A DNA stretch of 44,739 bases, taken from Anaerobaca lacustris (GTDB taxonomy: Bacteria > Planctomycetota > Phycisphaerae > Sedimentisphaerales > Anaerobacaceae). The stretch covers positions 1-44,739 of the forward strand of contig NZ_JASCXX010000035.1 of the NCBI RefSeq assembly GCF_030012215.1, read 5' to 3'. The translations under genes were made by a program, and so were the position numbers. A model generated the notes under the pieces. The model searched no databases and was not told where the DNA came from. It saw nothing but the letters and a program-made list of their open reading frames with translations. Below are positions 28,101 to 37,459 of this stretch, piece after piece; the stretch's first letter is position 1; every line of letters begins with the position of its first letter.

Positions 28101-28888
28101 AGGCCGAACACCAGGCCCGGCAGCGGGAACTGGAATTGCTGCACGTCGCCCGCCTGAGCACGCTGGGCGAGATGGCCTCCGGGTTGGCGCACGAGCTGAG
28201 CCAGCCGTTGTCGGCCATCGTCAACTACAGCACCGCCTGCGCGCAACTGGGAGCGGCGGATCGGCCGGACCTGCAACGGATCGTGAAGAACATTCACAGG
28301 ATCACCGAACAGGCCGAACGCGCCCGAGACATCATGGTGCGCATCCGGGAACTGGCCCAGCGCCGCCGACCCCGTCTGGCCTCGGTCGATGTGAACCGGG
28401 TCGTCGCCAACGTGCTGGATCTGCTGTCATGGCAGATTCGGCAGAAGGGAATCGATCTGAATTCGGACCTCGACGCCCGATTGCCGGCGGTGCGGGCCGA
28501 CGCCGTCCAGGTCGAACAAGTGCTGGTCAATCTCACCCGAAACGCCATCGAGGCGATGGAGCAGACGCCTCCGCAGCACAGGCATCTGACGATTCGCACC
28601 GGCTCCGGCGAGGGGGGCACCGTTCGCATCGAGGTCTCCGACACCGGCGTCGGGATCCCCGACGGCAGCCCCGAGCGCATCTTCGATGCGTTCTTCACCA
28701 CCAAGGCCGACGGGTTGGGCATCGGCCTGTCGATCAGCCGCACCATTGTCGAGATGCACGAAGGGACCCTCCAGGCCGGTCGAAACGCCGAGGGGGGCAG
28801 CACCTTCGTCGTGGTGCTTCCCAGGGCATCGAAGCAGGACGGTCGCGGGCCGGGCGGCAGCGGTGTGGGCACCGGAAGCGCATGGTGA
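25166..28888 (+). CDS. Multi-PAS/GAF sensor histidine kinase
   Basis: The 1240-residue protein lacks obvious membrane segments. In order I see PAS (about 44-155), GAF (about 169-331), five further PAS domains (about 338-451, 460-573, 588-701, 715-831, 847-975), a HisKA domain (991-1062) with phospho-acceptor His1009 in GLAHELSQPLS, and an HATPase domain (about 1110-1222) with NLTRNAIEAM and DTGVGIPDG. The last PAS contains four Cys between CGVFGC and ACQGCALRRA, a possible redox or metal sensor. It is followed by a FixJ-like regulator, a typical two-component pair. The signal is unknown. Confidence 0.9.
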   Translation: MTEQGRDIGHGQAGRTLNEEVRSLRTRLTRFERAKGEHDATAELYRAVVDNSAQGLAVIENGHIVFANRNMETLTGYSVEELRAMSVEQVRTLVHPEDQQLVWSRHRDRLAGDDPRNHCDFRVIHRDGTVRWLRLYANRITYRGRDAVQAACVDISDWRQAEERQAHIKKVLLAIRSIDQLIVAETDRQKLTERACANLTETLGYFSAWIALLDKTGQSIAMTAASGFDGDFEAMRGRLERGEFPRCMTESLWEDTTVVVGGPKNDCPECPVAPVHGSRAGLARRLASSGKVYGVLVVSVPGPYAHDLEEQDLFRELADDLGLALHRIEAAEALRDSEARYRRFVETALEGIWAMNPEHETTFVNERMASMLGYAPQQMLGRKVEDFMFEEDLPAHRRRMQSRHEGKGGQYEHRFRRADGREVWTLVSATAIVSEQGQFGGSFAMFTDITERKRAIRALERSEQRYRALFEGSPIGIGLAELDGHVLAANQAMEELLGYSVEQWEHLNLANLYEDPKDRIALIERVQRDGRVRNYPLRLRHKDGRPVDVLLSTSLIQSEGRALLQTMCVDITDRVRAQEELAEASRRLREAVRAGNVGLWDWDLATNRVQYSPEWKRQIGYDEHEITDSFEEWQSRVHPEDLAPTLARVHRAIADGSAEYFTEFRFRHKDGSYRWILAQSSVFCDEAGRPSRVLGSHIDITNQKRIEAALQESEERLRLAHKATNDVVWDWDVVHDAQRWNPAGVSVFGWKDIVEAPQTAGWWVGRVHPEDRQRVDEGFFAVVNDPARNHWQDEYRFRRADGSYAEVLDRGHVLRNDNGEAVRMIGAMLDITERKRAEETLNRQRAELQAIYDHAPVMMCVLDPDRRVLFANRAFTEFTGVSESHLRQGRACGVFGCINAKDDPRGCGFGPACQGCALRRALDVTLRTGVGHRNIEYRATIEHNTSRRDVVLIGATAAIHTGEHTNALLCLEDRTEQEQAEHQARQRELELLHVARLSTLGEMASGLAHELSQPLSAIVNYSTACAQLGAADRPDLQRIVKNIHRITEQAERARDIMVRIRELAQRRRPRLASVDVNRVVANVLDLLSWQIRQKGIDLNSDLDARLPAVRADAVQVEQVLVNLTRNAIEAMEQTPPQHRHLTIRTGSGEGGTVRIEVSDTGVGIPDGSPERIFDAFFTTKADGLGIGLSISRTIVEMHEGTLQAGRNAEGGSTFVVVLPRASKQDGRGPGGSGVGTGSAW

Positions 28889-29038
28889 CATCCAACGGCT
28901 TGTGGTATGAAGTGGAATTCGCATAGGGTACAGCAGGATGCTCAAGGGCAAGACACAAGAAGACGGCCCGGTCTGTCCGATAGACTGTAGTGTAGTAGAA
29001 GTGACGTTGGATGAAGCCATACTCTTCGGGAGGCGAAG

Positions 29039-29689
29039 ATGGCGGTTGCTGGTGCAAAGGTTTTCGTGGTCGATGATGATGCGGCTGCTCGTGACGCCAT
29101 GCAGGAGTTGATGGAGAGTGTCGGGCTTGACGTGCGGACCTTTGCCTCGGCGACCGAGTTCCTGGAGGTCTACGATTCCCAATGGCGCGGCTGCGTTCTG
29201 CTGGACGTCCGCATGCCGGGGATGAGCGGCTTGCAGCTTCAGGAGGAAATGCGCCGCCGGGGGTCTCATCTGCCGCTGATCTTCGTCACCGCTCACGGCG
29301 ACATCCCGATGGCCGTCGAGGCGCTGAAGAAAGGCGCAGCGGACTTCGTGGAAAAGCCGTTCGGCGGCCAGACCCTGCTCGACAAGGTCCACGAGGCCCT
29401 GTGTCTGGAAGAACGCAATTTTCTGCGACACACGCAAGTGGAGGAGGTCCGGTCCCGACTGGCCCTTCTGACGCCCAAGGAGAAACAGGTCCTACAGCGT
29501 CTGGTGGAAGGCCAGCGCTCCAAACAAATGGCCCTGGCGCTCGGGCTCAGCCGCAAGACGGTGGATTGGCACCTGTCGGTCATACGCGAGAAGATGGGGG
29601 CCGATTCCACGGGCGATTTGATGCTGCTTCTCCACAAGGCCGGCTGTCTCGACGCCGAGGGCGCGCTGCCGCCCACCACACGCTTCTGA
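29039..29689 (+). CDS. FixJ/NarL-like response regulator
   Basis: The 216-residue protein has a receiver domain with acidic DDDA at the N-terminus, phospho-acceptor Asp56 in VLLDVRMPGMSG and a KPFGG lysine, followed by a LuxR-type helix-turn-helix (LTPKEKQVLQRLVEGQRSKQ, with SRKTVDWHLSVIREKMG). GGAGGCGAAG precedes the start. It lies 150 bp after the histidine kinase, its probable partner. The target genes are unknown. Confidence 0.92.
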   Translation: MAVAGAKVFVVDDDAAARDAMQELMESVGLDVRTFASATEFLEVYDSQWRGCVLLDVRMPGMSGLQLQEEMRRRGSHLPLIFVTAHGDIPMAVEALKKGAADFVEKPFGGQTLLDKVHEALCLEERNFLRHTQVEEVRSRLALLTPKEKQVLQRLVEGQRSKQMALALGLSRKTVDWHLSVIREKMGADSTGDLMLLLHKAGCLDAEGALPPTTRF

Positions 29690-30037
29690 CAGCGACTTGC
29701 TTCCCTGTGCCCCGACGGGCGCGCGACCCTGATCTGTCTCGCGGCCAGGCCGGTGTCCCCGCGCTTTGAAGGGCGCCATCCGAATTCCTTTCCCCTTCGC
29801 GCTGGTCAAATATCGGGGCGGACCAGGAAATCCCCGGCGCGACATGGCCATGTCTTGGACTCGCTCGGTCACTCTCCCGACGCATCCGGCAAAGCTTTGA
29901 TTATTCTCGGCTCGCAAGAGTCCGACGGTGTTCTCTGGACGGTGCGGACGGAATGATTCCGAGTCGTCGGCGCCCGGCCGAACGTGTGTGTGCCGGCTCG
30001 TGCGAAGACCGTTGCGTTCCCGTCCCGGAACGATGCG
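29690..30037. other. Gene-free stretch after the response regulator
   Basis: No convincing coding region or RNA gene was seen. A GTG at 29984 could extend the following gene by 18 residues, but no ribosome-binding site supports it. Confidence 0.3.
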
Positions 30038-30907
30038 ATGCGAAGAGTTCGAAAAACCAAGCGAAGACCGAAGGCCGGCTCGGCGTGGACGGCCCATGAC
30101 GTGGCGATTCTCACCGAGCTGTATCCGAGGTGCAACAACCGCGATCTGGCGATGCGGCTGGGCCGGTCCGAGTGGGCTGTTGTGGGCAAGGCGCGCGGCC
30201 TCGGACTGACGAAGGATTGTCGGCGGAACTGTCGCCGACGGGCAGGCAGAGGCCGGACGTGGTCGAGCCAGGAGGTGAGTCTGCTTCGGACGCTGTACCC
30301 CACCACGCCGAACGAGGACATCGCCGAACGAATCGACCGGACCCGCAATGCGGTGCACATGAAGGCGCGGCAACTGGGGCTTCGCAAGATGGAATTCTGG
30401 AGCGAGCAGGAGGATCAATATCTGCGAGACGCTTACCACGCGTGCCGCTGTGATGAGCTGGCCCGGCGGCTGGGACGGACCCTTCCGGCTGTCAAAGCCA
30501 GAGCGATCACCCTGAAGCTCGATTCCAAAGTCCCCAACTGGACCGAAGAGGAGATTCGATTCCTGCGAGAGTCGTATGGGACGACGGATGTGGGGATGAT
30601 CGCCGGCGAACTGGGCCGCACGCGCGCCGCCGTGGCCAAGAAGGCGCGCGAGATGGGGCTGGTGTGCTTTCGCCATTGGTCAGGTCGGGACGTGCGGAAA
30701 CTCCGAGAGTTGTATCCTCGCTGCACCATCGGCGAACTGGCCGAGGAGTTCGGCCGCTCTTGTGACTCCATTCGAGGCAAAGCGGCCCAGTTGAAACTGT
30801 CCAAACGAAGTTCGTCTTCGCAACCCACAGAGACTGTTCCCCCAAGGGACGCAGCACGCTCCGCAGGGGCGTGCTACGACCGGCCCTTGGCGTCGTGCTG
30901 TATCTAA
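30038..30907 (+). CDS. Protein of five tandem Myb/GcrA-like helix-turn-helix repeats
   Basis: The 289-residue protein is almost entirely five repeats of about 45 residues. Each starts with a conserved Trp (Trp17, 75, 121, 168, 214), followed by an acidic helix, a central LYP or related motif, an LGRT-like turn and a KA..LGL helix end. Spacing between Trp residues is 58, 46, 47 and 46. The pattern resembles Myb/SANT or GcrA DNA-binding helices, and the basic N-terminus (RRVRKTKRRPK) fits nucleic acid binding. Fold and binding are inference. The gene lies between a FixJ regulator and CheW and has no clear ribosome-binding site. Confidence 0.8.
   Translation: MRRVRKTKRRPKAGSAWTAHDVAILTELYPRCNNRDLAMRLGRSEWAVVGKARGLGLTKDCRRNCRRRAGRGRTWSSQEVSLLRTLYPTTPNEDIAERIDRTRNAVHMKARQLGLRKMEFWSEQEDQYLRDAYHACRCDELARRLGRTLPAVKARAITLKLDSKVPNWTEEEIRFLRESYGTTDVGMIAGELGRTRAAVAKKAREMGLVCFRHWSGRDVRKLRELYPRCTIGELAEEFGRSCDSIRGKAAQLKLSKRSSSSQPTETVPPRDAARSAGACYDRPLASCCI
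30080..30805 (+). repeat. Five 45-residue protein repeats within the tandem HTH gene
   Basis: Units lie at 30080-30214, 30254-30388, 30392-30526, 30533-30667 and 30671-30805. Shared positions are Trp3, an aliphatic-Leu pair near 10-11, Tyr15, Ala/Ile near 24, Gly-Arg near 28-29 and the closing Lys-Ala...Leu. DNA identity between units is low, so the duplications are old and held by protein-level selection. Confidence 0.8.
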
Positions 30908-30943
30908 CGGGTCACATTTGGACCATTGTTAAGGAGTTCTATG

Positions 30944-31441
30944 ATGGCGGAAGCTGTGGTCAAACAACAAAACCGAGAAGTGGTAAGCAAGGAGGGCAAA
31001 TACCTGACCTTCTCTCTGGGGGCCGAGGAATACGGCCTGGAGATTCTCAAGGTCCGCGAGATCATCGGGTACATCGATGTCACCGCCGTGCCCCAGACGC
31101 CGCACCACGTCAAAGGCGTCATCAACCTGCGCGGCCAGGTCATCCCGGTCATCGATCTCCGCGCCAAGTTCGGTATGGAGACCGCCGAGGTCACCGAGCA
31201 AAGCTGTATCATTGTCGTCGAAATCGTCCAGGAGGAGCGAAAGTGCAGCATGGGGATTGTCGTGGATCGCGTCCAGGAGGTCCTCGACATCGCCGGCGGC
31301 AGCATCGAGGATGCCCCTCGGTTCGGAGCGTCGGTGAACACCGACTTCATCCTCGGCATGGGCAAGGTCGGCGACGCCGTCAAGATCCTGCTCGATATCG
31401 ACAAGGTCCTCGCCGGCGACCATTTCGACGGCCTGGCATAG
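30944..31441 (+). CDS. cheW: Chemotaxis adaptor CheW
   Basis: The 165-residue protein has the CheW fold: [40 protein letters not shown], and [15 protein letters not shown]. It couples chemoreceptors to the CheA kinase. AAGGAG ends seven bases before the ATG at 30944, favouring it over 30941. It is followed by a chemoreceptor gene 118 bp downstream; no cheA, cheY, cheR or cheB is in the window. Confidence 0.95.
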   Translation: MAEAVVKQQNREVVSKEGKYLTFSLGAEEYGLEILKVREIIGYIDVTAVPQTPHHVKGVINLRGQVIPVIDLRAKFGMETAEVTEQSCIIVVEIVQEERKCSMGIVVDRVQEVLDIAGGSIEDAPRFGASVNTDFILGMGKVGDAVKILLDIDKVLAGDHFDGLA

Positions 31442-31559
31442 ACATAAATCGAGCCCGGCAGAAGAGTTCGGGCCAACGTCCGCCCGAAGGACGAACAGGA
31501 CAATCGTGGAAATGCACATCACACAGAAATCGTGTTGGCAGAATGAAAGGACAGCAGAG

Positions 31560-33584
31560 ATGAATTCAAAATGGACCATTGGAAAGAAACTGATTGTGTC
31601 GTTCCTAAGCGTGGCGGCGGTGACAGCGGTTCTCGGCGTCGTCGGCTACTACGGCGTCAATCAGGGCGGCAAGGCCATCAATGAACTTGGTGGCGTGCGG
31701 TTGCCCAGCGTCGAGAGCACGCTGGCGATCCGGGCTGAGGCGGAGAACATTCGGGGGACGCTTCGTACACTGGCGATCTCCGGACTGCCGACGGAGATGC
31801 GTCAGCGCCAGTACAACAACCTTGCCCGGGCTCGAGAGGCCTACGAGCAGGCGTGGGCCGTCTACGAACCTCTGCCGCAAACGCCCGAAGAGGCGGAGGT
31901 ATGGAAGAAGTTTGTTCCCGCCTGGAACGCCTGGCGCGCGGAGAACAGCAAGGCGCTGGAACTGGCCAGGCAGTTCGACGCGCTGGGTATCCAGAAACCC
32001 TACACGCTCAAGGAGAACATGGAGACCTATCGAGGCGACCACTACCGGTTGCAGATGCAGGTGCTCGGCATGATCCAGAGCAAGGAGGTCTTCGAAGGGG
32101 GCGAAAGCCACACCGACTGCAGGTTCGGCCAGTGGATGGCCTCGTTCCAGACGGACAACCCCGTCATCCGCCAGGCGATGCAGGCCTGCGCTGAGCCGCA
32201 CCGGCAATTCCACCTGGCGCTTCATCAGGCCAAGCAGCTCGTGCAGGAAGGCAAGATGGAGGAGGCCCAGAGGCTGTATGAGACCGAGATGGCCCCGGCG
32301 GCCGAGAAGACCTTTGCAGCATTGTACGACATGCGCGGCGTCGCCGATCAGGCCCTGGCGGTTCTTCTGGCGGCCGAGCAACAGGTGCTGGGCCCCGTGA
32401 CGGACACGCAGCGAGCGGCGGTGGACCTGCTCAACCAGATCGTGACGATCAACTCGGAGATCGGCGCCGAGGAGGCGGCCCATTCACAAAGCCAGGCCGC
32501 GTTCCTGAAGGTCCTGGCGGTGGTCGCCCTGGCCATCGGTGTGGTTCTGGCCGTGGGTCTGGGGGTCATCATCAGCCGGTCCATCAACAAGGTCCTGACG
32601 AGAATCGTGGAGGCGTTGTCCGAAGGTTCCGAGCAGGTGGCGGCGGCGTCGGGGCAAGTCTCCGCTGCATCGCAGTCGCTGGCCGAAGGGGCGACCGAGC
32701 AGGCCGCCGGTCTGGAAGAGACGTCTTCGAGCCTGGAAGAGATGTCGTCGATGACCAAGCAGAACGCCGACAACGCCCAGCAGGCCAATGCACTGGCCGG
32801 CGAGGCCCGCAAGGCCGCCGACACCGGCGCCGAATCGATGGGCCGAATGAGCCGGGCCATCAACGATATCCAGAAGAGTTCCGACGAAACCGCCAAGATC
32901 ATCAAGGTCATCGACGAGATCGCCTTCCAGACGAACTTGCTGGCCTTGAACGCCGCGGTCGAGGCCGCCCGGGCCGGCGAGGCGGGTAAGGGCTTTGCCG
33001 TCGTCGCCGAAGAGGTGCGCAATCTGGCGATGCGGTCGGCTGAAGCCGCCAAGAACACCGCCAGCATGATCGAAGAGTCGGTCAAGAACGCCAAGAACGG
33101 CGTGGACATCGCGTCCGAGGTGGGCAAGGTCCTGGACGAGATCGTCCAGAGCATCGGCAAGACCACGAACCTGGTCGGCGAGATTGCGGCTGCTTCGCAG
33201 GAGCAGGCCCAGGGCATCGATCAGGTCAACACCGCCGTCTCCCAGATGGACAAGGTGACGCAGCAGAACGCCGCCAACGCCGAGGAGAGCGCCAGTGCTT
33301 CGGAGGAACTCAGCAGCCAGGCCGAATCCATGAACGAGATCGTGGGGGAACTAACCGCCTTGGTCGGCGGCAATCGCTCAGCAGGCCGCAGGGCGCAGAC
33401 GAAAAGGTCTCCGGTCCGTCGCATGAAAGCGACGTCGCACCATGACATGGTGCCGGCCAAAGGTCGAAGCTATGGAAAGTCCGACGAGGCGTTCCACCAT
33501 ATCGCATCGAAGCCTAAGACCTCGACCGAGTCGAAGCGCACCATCCCGCTCGACGACGAGGATCTGGACCACTTCAACAACTGA
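31560..33584 (+). CDS. Methyl-accepting chemotaxis protein with CZB-like zinc motif in the sensor part
   Basis: The 674-residue receptor has a membrane segment at about 10-30, an extracytoplasmic sensor (about 31-313), a second segment (about 314-338) and a cytoplasmic signalling domain with the [20 protein letters not shown] hairpin. In the sensor, His161, Cys187 (TDCRFGQW), His214 and His218 match the 3His/1Cys zinc site of CZB domains; the Cys-His-His spacing (27, 4) equals that remembered for E. coli DgcZ. CZB domains are usually cytoplasmic, so this location is unusual. AAAGGA precedes ATG 31560. It may sense zinc or oxidants. Confidence 0.9.
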   Translation: MNSKWTIGKKLIVSFLSVAAVTAVLGVVGYYGVNQGGKAINELGGVRLPSVESTLAIRAEAENIRGTLRTLAISGLPTEMRQRQYNNLARAREAYEQAWAVYEPLPQTPEEAEVWKKFVPAWNAWRAENSKALELARQFDALGIQKPYTLKENMETYRGDHYRLQMQVLGMIQSKEVFEGGESHTDCRFGQWMASFQTDNPVIRQAMQACAEPHRQFHLALHQAKQLVQEGKMEEAQRLYETEMAPAAEKTFAALYDMRGVADQALAVLLAAEQQVLGPVTDTQRAAVDLLNQIVTINSEIGAEEAAHSQSQAAFLKVLAVVALAIGVVLAVGLGVIISRSINKVLTRIVEALSEGSEQVAAASGQVSAASQSLAEGATEQAAGLEETSSSLEEMSSMTKQNADNAQQANALAGEARKAADTGAESMGRMSRAINDIQKSSDETAKIIKVIDEIAFQTNLLALNAAVEAARAGEAGKGFAVVAEEVRNLAMRSAEAAKNTASMIEESVKNAKNGVDIASEVGKVLDEIVQSIGKTTNLVGEIAAASQEQAQGIDQVNTAVSQMDKVTQQNAANAEESASASEELSSQAESMNEIVGELTALVGGNRSAGRRAQTKRSPVRRMKATSHHDMVPAKGRSYGKSDEAFHHIASKPKTSTESKRTIPLDDEDLDHFNN

Positions 33585-33676
33585 GTCGTTTGCAGATTCG
33601 TCTGTGCTTCCAGGTGGGCCCTGCCGGCCCACCTGGGAGTGCGGCGGAGCTTGCGAATTCCGCTGAAGGGAGTCTT

Positions 33677-33918
33677 ATGACGGACGCAGAAACGGAATTC
33701 CGGACACTTGCACCGGGGGAGGGGCCGCCGGTTGGGCCTACAGAAGCCAAAGACCTCAAGGAAGAACTCTTACGCGTCCAGAGGCAACTGGCCGTCGCCA
33801 GGAGAACTGCCCGTCCGAGGAGGCCTTGGCATCTGAGGCCACGACGCCCGTTGACGTGCCGCCGGCGGTGTCTCAGCCGGCAAGTGATCTCGTTCGCAGG
33901 CCGGGGGCAACGGAATGA
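33677..33918 (+). pseudogene. Short frameshifted gene after the chemoreceptor, family unrecognised
   Basis: GAAGGGAG precedes an ATG at 33677 encoding about 40 residues rich in Glu, Leu and Lys, ending in LKEELLRVQRQLAVA, a probable coiled coil. This frame then runs into low-complexity Arg-rich sequence, while another frame from about 33796 continues with an Ala/Glu/Pro-rich coding-like tail ending at 33918. A frameshift or partial deletion is likely. It may have been a chemotaxis or regulatory protein. Confidence 0.45.
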
Positions 33919-34250
33919 CCGTGCGACTTGACCGACAAGAGTTCGTCGCGATGGCCTTTCGGCCAGGTAGGGCTACAGTTCTTGACTACACCTTGGAGAC
34001 TTGCGTTCACCTGAATTCGCCGCGTTCGGTTGGCATCGGTCTGAGCGGGCGAGTGCTCCGGCGCCGAGGACGGACCACCGGCATCACGAGCATTGTCCGC
34101 AGCCGTGAAAAGCCACGCATCTTCGCAGAAGACCTGTGGAGGTGTCACAGTCTCACGCCGCTCCGCCAGACGCGATACCTTCCCTCCGCCCTTCGCATGT
34201 GTCGGCAACGACCCGTTGATGCCGTACAGAGACGCATGTGTGTGGGCCAT
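33919..34250. other. No recognisable gene between chemoreceptor cluster and dehydrogenase pseudogene
   Basis: A minus-strand open frame covers this stretch but has no recognisable domain, no ribosome-binding site and odd composition; I do not call it. Confidence 0.3.
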
Positions 34251-35051
34251 CTATGGTCTGATCCCCATGCGGGTGTATTTGCCGGAGGCAGCTTCCTGGA
34301 TCGCGTCATTGATCCGGGCCAACGGAAAGACCCTGCCTACAACGGCATCGAAGGGATAGGCCGTGTGGTGGGCTTGAAGGAACTCCAGCGCCCCCTGGAG
34401 ATGGCCCGGTCCGTAATTGTGCACGCCTGCGATGGTCAGAACCTTGCGGATGACTTGATTGGCGTCGATGCGCAGAAGGCTGTTGGGCGTGACCGGGCCC
34501 GCCAGAAGGTATCGGCCCGCGACATCGAGGGCCTCCATGGCGACATCCGCCGCTTCTGTGGCGCCGCAGGCCTCGAAGGCTACGGACAGTCTTCCATCAG
34601 GACAGGCCTCTCGGATTCGTCGGACCAACTCCGCCGGTTCGTAATCCTCGACGGCAAAGCAGTGATCGGCGCCGAACTGTCGGGCCATCTGCAGTCGGGA
34701 TGGATCGAGGTCGGTTGCGATAACGGCCGGGCCGCCCTTCGACAAGGCAACACCGTTGAAATCACGAAGATCCTCCGTGCGGTGCTCCACGATCTCGCCC
34801 ACGATTTCGTGGCCCAGAACGCTGGGCGCCGGCTCGGGCCGACGGCCGAAGACCGTGTGGAGATCGGAACCGCAGAGAGTGCTCATTCGAACCCTGCACA
34901 AGACGGCATCCGGTTCCAGCACCGTCGGGATCGGTATGTCGCGAATGACGAGTCCAGCGTTGGGGCGTTCGAACACGGCGGCTTTGCATTGCCTCGGAGC
35001 GCTTATCCGCAGCTCATTCGTCTGGGGCGTCTGTTCTAAGTCGGTCTTCAT
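34251..35051 (-). pseudogene. Zinc alcohol dehydrogenase with internal deletion (phosphonate-associated type)
   Basis: The 266-residue frame keeps the start of an MDR enzyme (STLCGSDLHTVFGRR, LGHEIVGEIVEH) and its second half (VIATDLDPSRLQMARQFGAD to the C-terminus), but jumps from FNGVALS to KGGPAVIATD. The structural zinc Cys cluster and the GxGxxG nucleotide site are gone, about 100 residues compared with normal 360-380. It should be inactive. The N-terminus resembles dehydrogenases found beside phosphonate transporters, and it starts six bases before the end of the PhnE-like gene. Confidence 0.7.
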
Positions 35052-35056
35052 GAATG

Positions 35057-36272
35057 TCACTGAGCCTTTCGCCTTAGCCAATTCGAGAGCATGTCGATGG
35101 CCACAATGGTCGCCAGAACGAGAAGGATGACGGCGGACGCCTGATCGTAGCGAAACACTCGCAGCGTGTCGTGAAGGGTCCGTCCAATGCCGCCGGCGCC
35201 CACCAATCCAAGCACCATCGCCATGCGCACGTTGCGATCGAAGATGTACAGGGTATAGCCGATCGTCTCACGCACGGTTCCCCGCCAACCGGCAAAGGCC
35301 AGGATTTGCACGTATTCGGCTCCGGAGGCCCGCAGCGCCTCGCAACTGCCCTGATCGACGCGTTCGAGGTTCTCGGCGAAGAGCTTGCCGAGAAAGCCCG
35401 AGGTGTGCAGGGCCAGCGCCAGGACGCCTGGCATCGGTCCCAAGCCGATCGCCGAGACGAAGATCAGGGCCAGGAGCAGATCCGGCATGGCGCGAAAAAA
35501 GGTCTGCACGTGCCGGACCGCGTGGTAGGCGACTGCCGAGGGGGCGAAGTTGCGGGCGGCACACGGCGCGAAGGCGAAACTCAAGAGAAACGACAGCGTC
35601 CTGCCCCAGGCGGCAATACTGAGGGTCTGTCCCAGAAGGGCTATGTATCGTCTCCAATGACTGAAATCCGGATGCCTGTATCGCGCAAGGTACTGGCCCA
35701 TGTCGGACAACATCGAACCCATCAAGGCCGGCCGGAATCCCAAGTCCCATGCGATGCCCACCAGGATGGCCGATACGATCAGCGACAGCCGGTCGAAGCG
35801 AAACAACTTCAGTGCGACGATCATGTCGTACCCGATCCCGCCGGCGCCGACGAGCCCGAGCAGCGTCGCCGCACGCAGATTGTGGTCCAGAAGGTAGAGG
35901 CTCGTGCCGACCATATCGGGCATGGCCTGGGCAAGCACGCCGTAGAGCCGAACCTGGCCCCAGCCGGCTCCGTGGGCAGTGACGGTCTCGGCGACCTTCA
36001 TATCCACCACTTCCAGGGACTCGGCGTAGAAGCGTCCCATGAACCCGACCGAAACGATGGATATGGCCAGGACGCCAGCCGGCGCGCCGAGCCCGAAGGC
36101 CGAGACGAACACCAGGGCCCAGACCAGTTCCGGCAATGCCCGAATGCCTCAGAAACCTGCCGATGTCGGCGCACGAGAAAATCATCTCTCGAGCGTTCAA
36201 CTCACAGGCGCGTGCGGCCGGGACCAGAACGATGCCGATGACAACGAGCGCGACCGTGGGCATAGGGGGCAT
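35057..36272 (-). pseudogene. PhnE-like double permease, broken in its first half
   Basis: The frame ending at 35057 encodes about 360 residues with two PhnE-type permease units; both carry an GLVGAGGIG loop typical of phosphonate/phosphite permeases. The first unit has lost its middle: its beginning (VALVVIGIVLV and FSCADIGRFL, 36272 to about 36150) is in another frame, and the continuing frame has an in-frame TGA just before ALPELVWALVFVS. About 60 residues seem missing with a frameshift. Function is likely lost. Fused PhnE permeases serve phosphonate import in related systems. Confidence 0.72.
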
Positions 36273-36398
36273 TCAGCCCGATCGTGTGGGCCAGGCGTAT
36301 CGCAGAACCCCCCGTCATACTCGAGCTGCCCATGAACCGGATCGATCCTGTTGTTCAGCCCATAGCAGTGGATCGGACGATTCCGTTGAGGCGGCGCC

Positions 36399-36825
36399 GT
36401 GCGTTTTGAGCCCGGCATATTCCCTGACTCCGTGCCGGATGCGGCCGTCGAACACTATGTCGCCTTGTTTGCACGCCATCGTCATCTTGTGGGCATTGAG
36501 GTGCTCAACCGCACCCGGCCGGATCGCGAAATCCCGCTCGACCCGCCTGCACGGCATAACGGCCGATGTCGCGCGTGTACCACGGATCGAGCGAGTGACC
36601 TATGACGCAGCGGCAGGTCACATTGTCGTCACCGCCACCGTGGCGGGCAAACCCATACCCGACCGCGCTTGCGTATGGATCTCTGACGGACAGACTGTTC
36701 ACACCGACTCCACTCTGCCGTATCGCCGTGTGACCGGCATTGGGACCTACGTATGTGCCGAGATCACCGGGGACGGCGGCACGACCTATACCAATCCCTT
36801 CGGCTTCGTACGTCGTGAACCCTGA
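36399..36825 (+). pseudogene. PHP-superfamily hydrolase (CehA/McbA-like) remnant
   Basis: Two fragments in different frames read like one protein: VPDAAVEHYVALFARHRHLV with GIEVLNRTRPDRE (36399-36545), a typical central part of PHP/CehA proteins, then IERVTYDAAAGHIVVTATV and TTYTNPFGFVR (about 36580-36825), a typical C-terminus. The part between, including the following helices, is missing. The N-terminal metal-binding half is not seen here. The assignment rests on remembered family patterns and is moderate. Confidence 0.5.
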
Positions 36826-37077
36826 TCGGTTGTGGGACGCCTGTGGTTTTCGACTCACCACGGGTCCACCGCGAAGCAGCGACAGACCCTCCAAGCTCGC
36901 TGGGGCTGACGGAGGCACGTTGGAGTGGTGCTGGACGCCGTCAACACCGGCTACAACCGAGAAATATTGGACATCGTGCTTCGGCGGCCGAGGGAGGTTT
37001 CGTGCCGGATGCGGCATTGTGCGCATTCGATGTGCCGAAAAGCCGCCCGGCGCCGTGGATGGTCTTTCGACTCATGG

Positions 37078-37266
37078 AGACGCTACACGTGCGAGCCCGC
37101 TGTTGAACTGGCCGAGAAACTGATCGCGATGGCGCCTGGCGGTCTGGGCAAGGTTCTGTTCGCCACGGGGGGATCCGATGCAATCGAGATTGCACTGGCC
37201 TACGCCCGTGCCGCAACAGGACGGTTCAAGACGATCTCCTTCTGGGACGCCTTTCACGATGCGGGG
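37078..37266 (+). pseudogene. Class III aminotransferase-type fragment (PbfA-like)
   Basis: About 63 residues with AVELAEKLIAMAPGGLGKVL, FATGGSDAIEIAL and ATGRFKTISFWDAFH match the N-terminal third of PLP-dependent class III aminotransferases and of related phosphonate ammonia-lyases. The Lys-containing active site and the rest are absent. The neighbouring phosphonate-like permease and dehydrogenase suggest it belonged to that operon. Confidence 0.6.
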
Positions 37267-37297
37267 TATGAAAACGGGCCTTGGTGGCAAAGAGCAC

Positions 37298-37459
37298 CTC
37301 ATTGCGCTGGACTTCTCGGCCGATTATCAACCGCGTGAGGCTGTGAGGGAGGCTCTCGATGCCGGTCGGACGGTGGCCTGTTTCAACGGCATGCTCTGCG
37401 CCCACCGGTCGGTGTTGGAGTTGCTGATGGCAAGCCTGGTCGATGTCTCGATGAAAGAG
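37298..37459 (+). pseudogene. Fragment resembling a PHP-type hydrolase segment
   Basis: About 54 residues including QPREAVREALDAGRTVACFN and MLCAHRSVLELL resemble the segment that follows the catalytic His region in PHP/CehA-like proteins. It is in a different frame from the aminotransferase fragment just before it. Assignment is tentative. Confidence 0.35.

Noticed and set aside
33915-35039. A 374-residue open frame on the plus strand
   Set aside because: It is antisense to the alcohol dehydrogenase pseudogene and shows no recognised domain.
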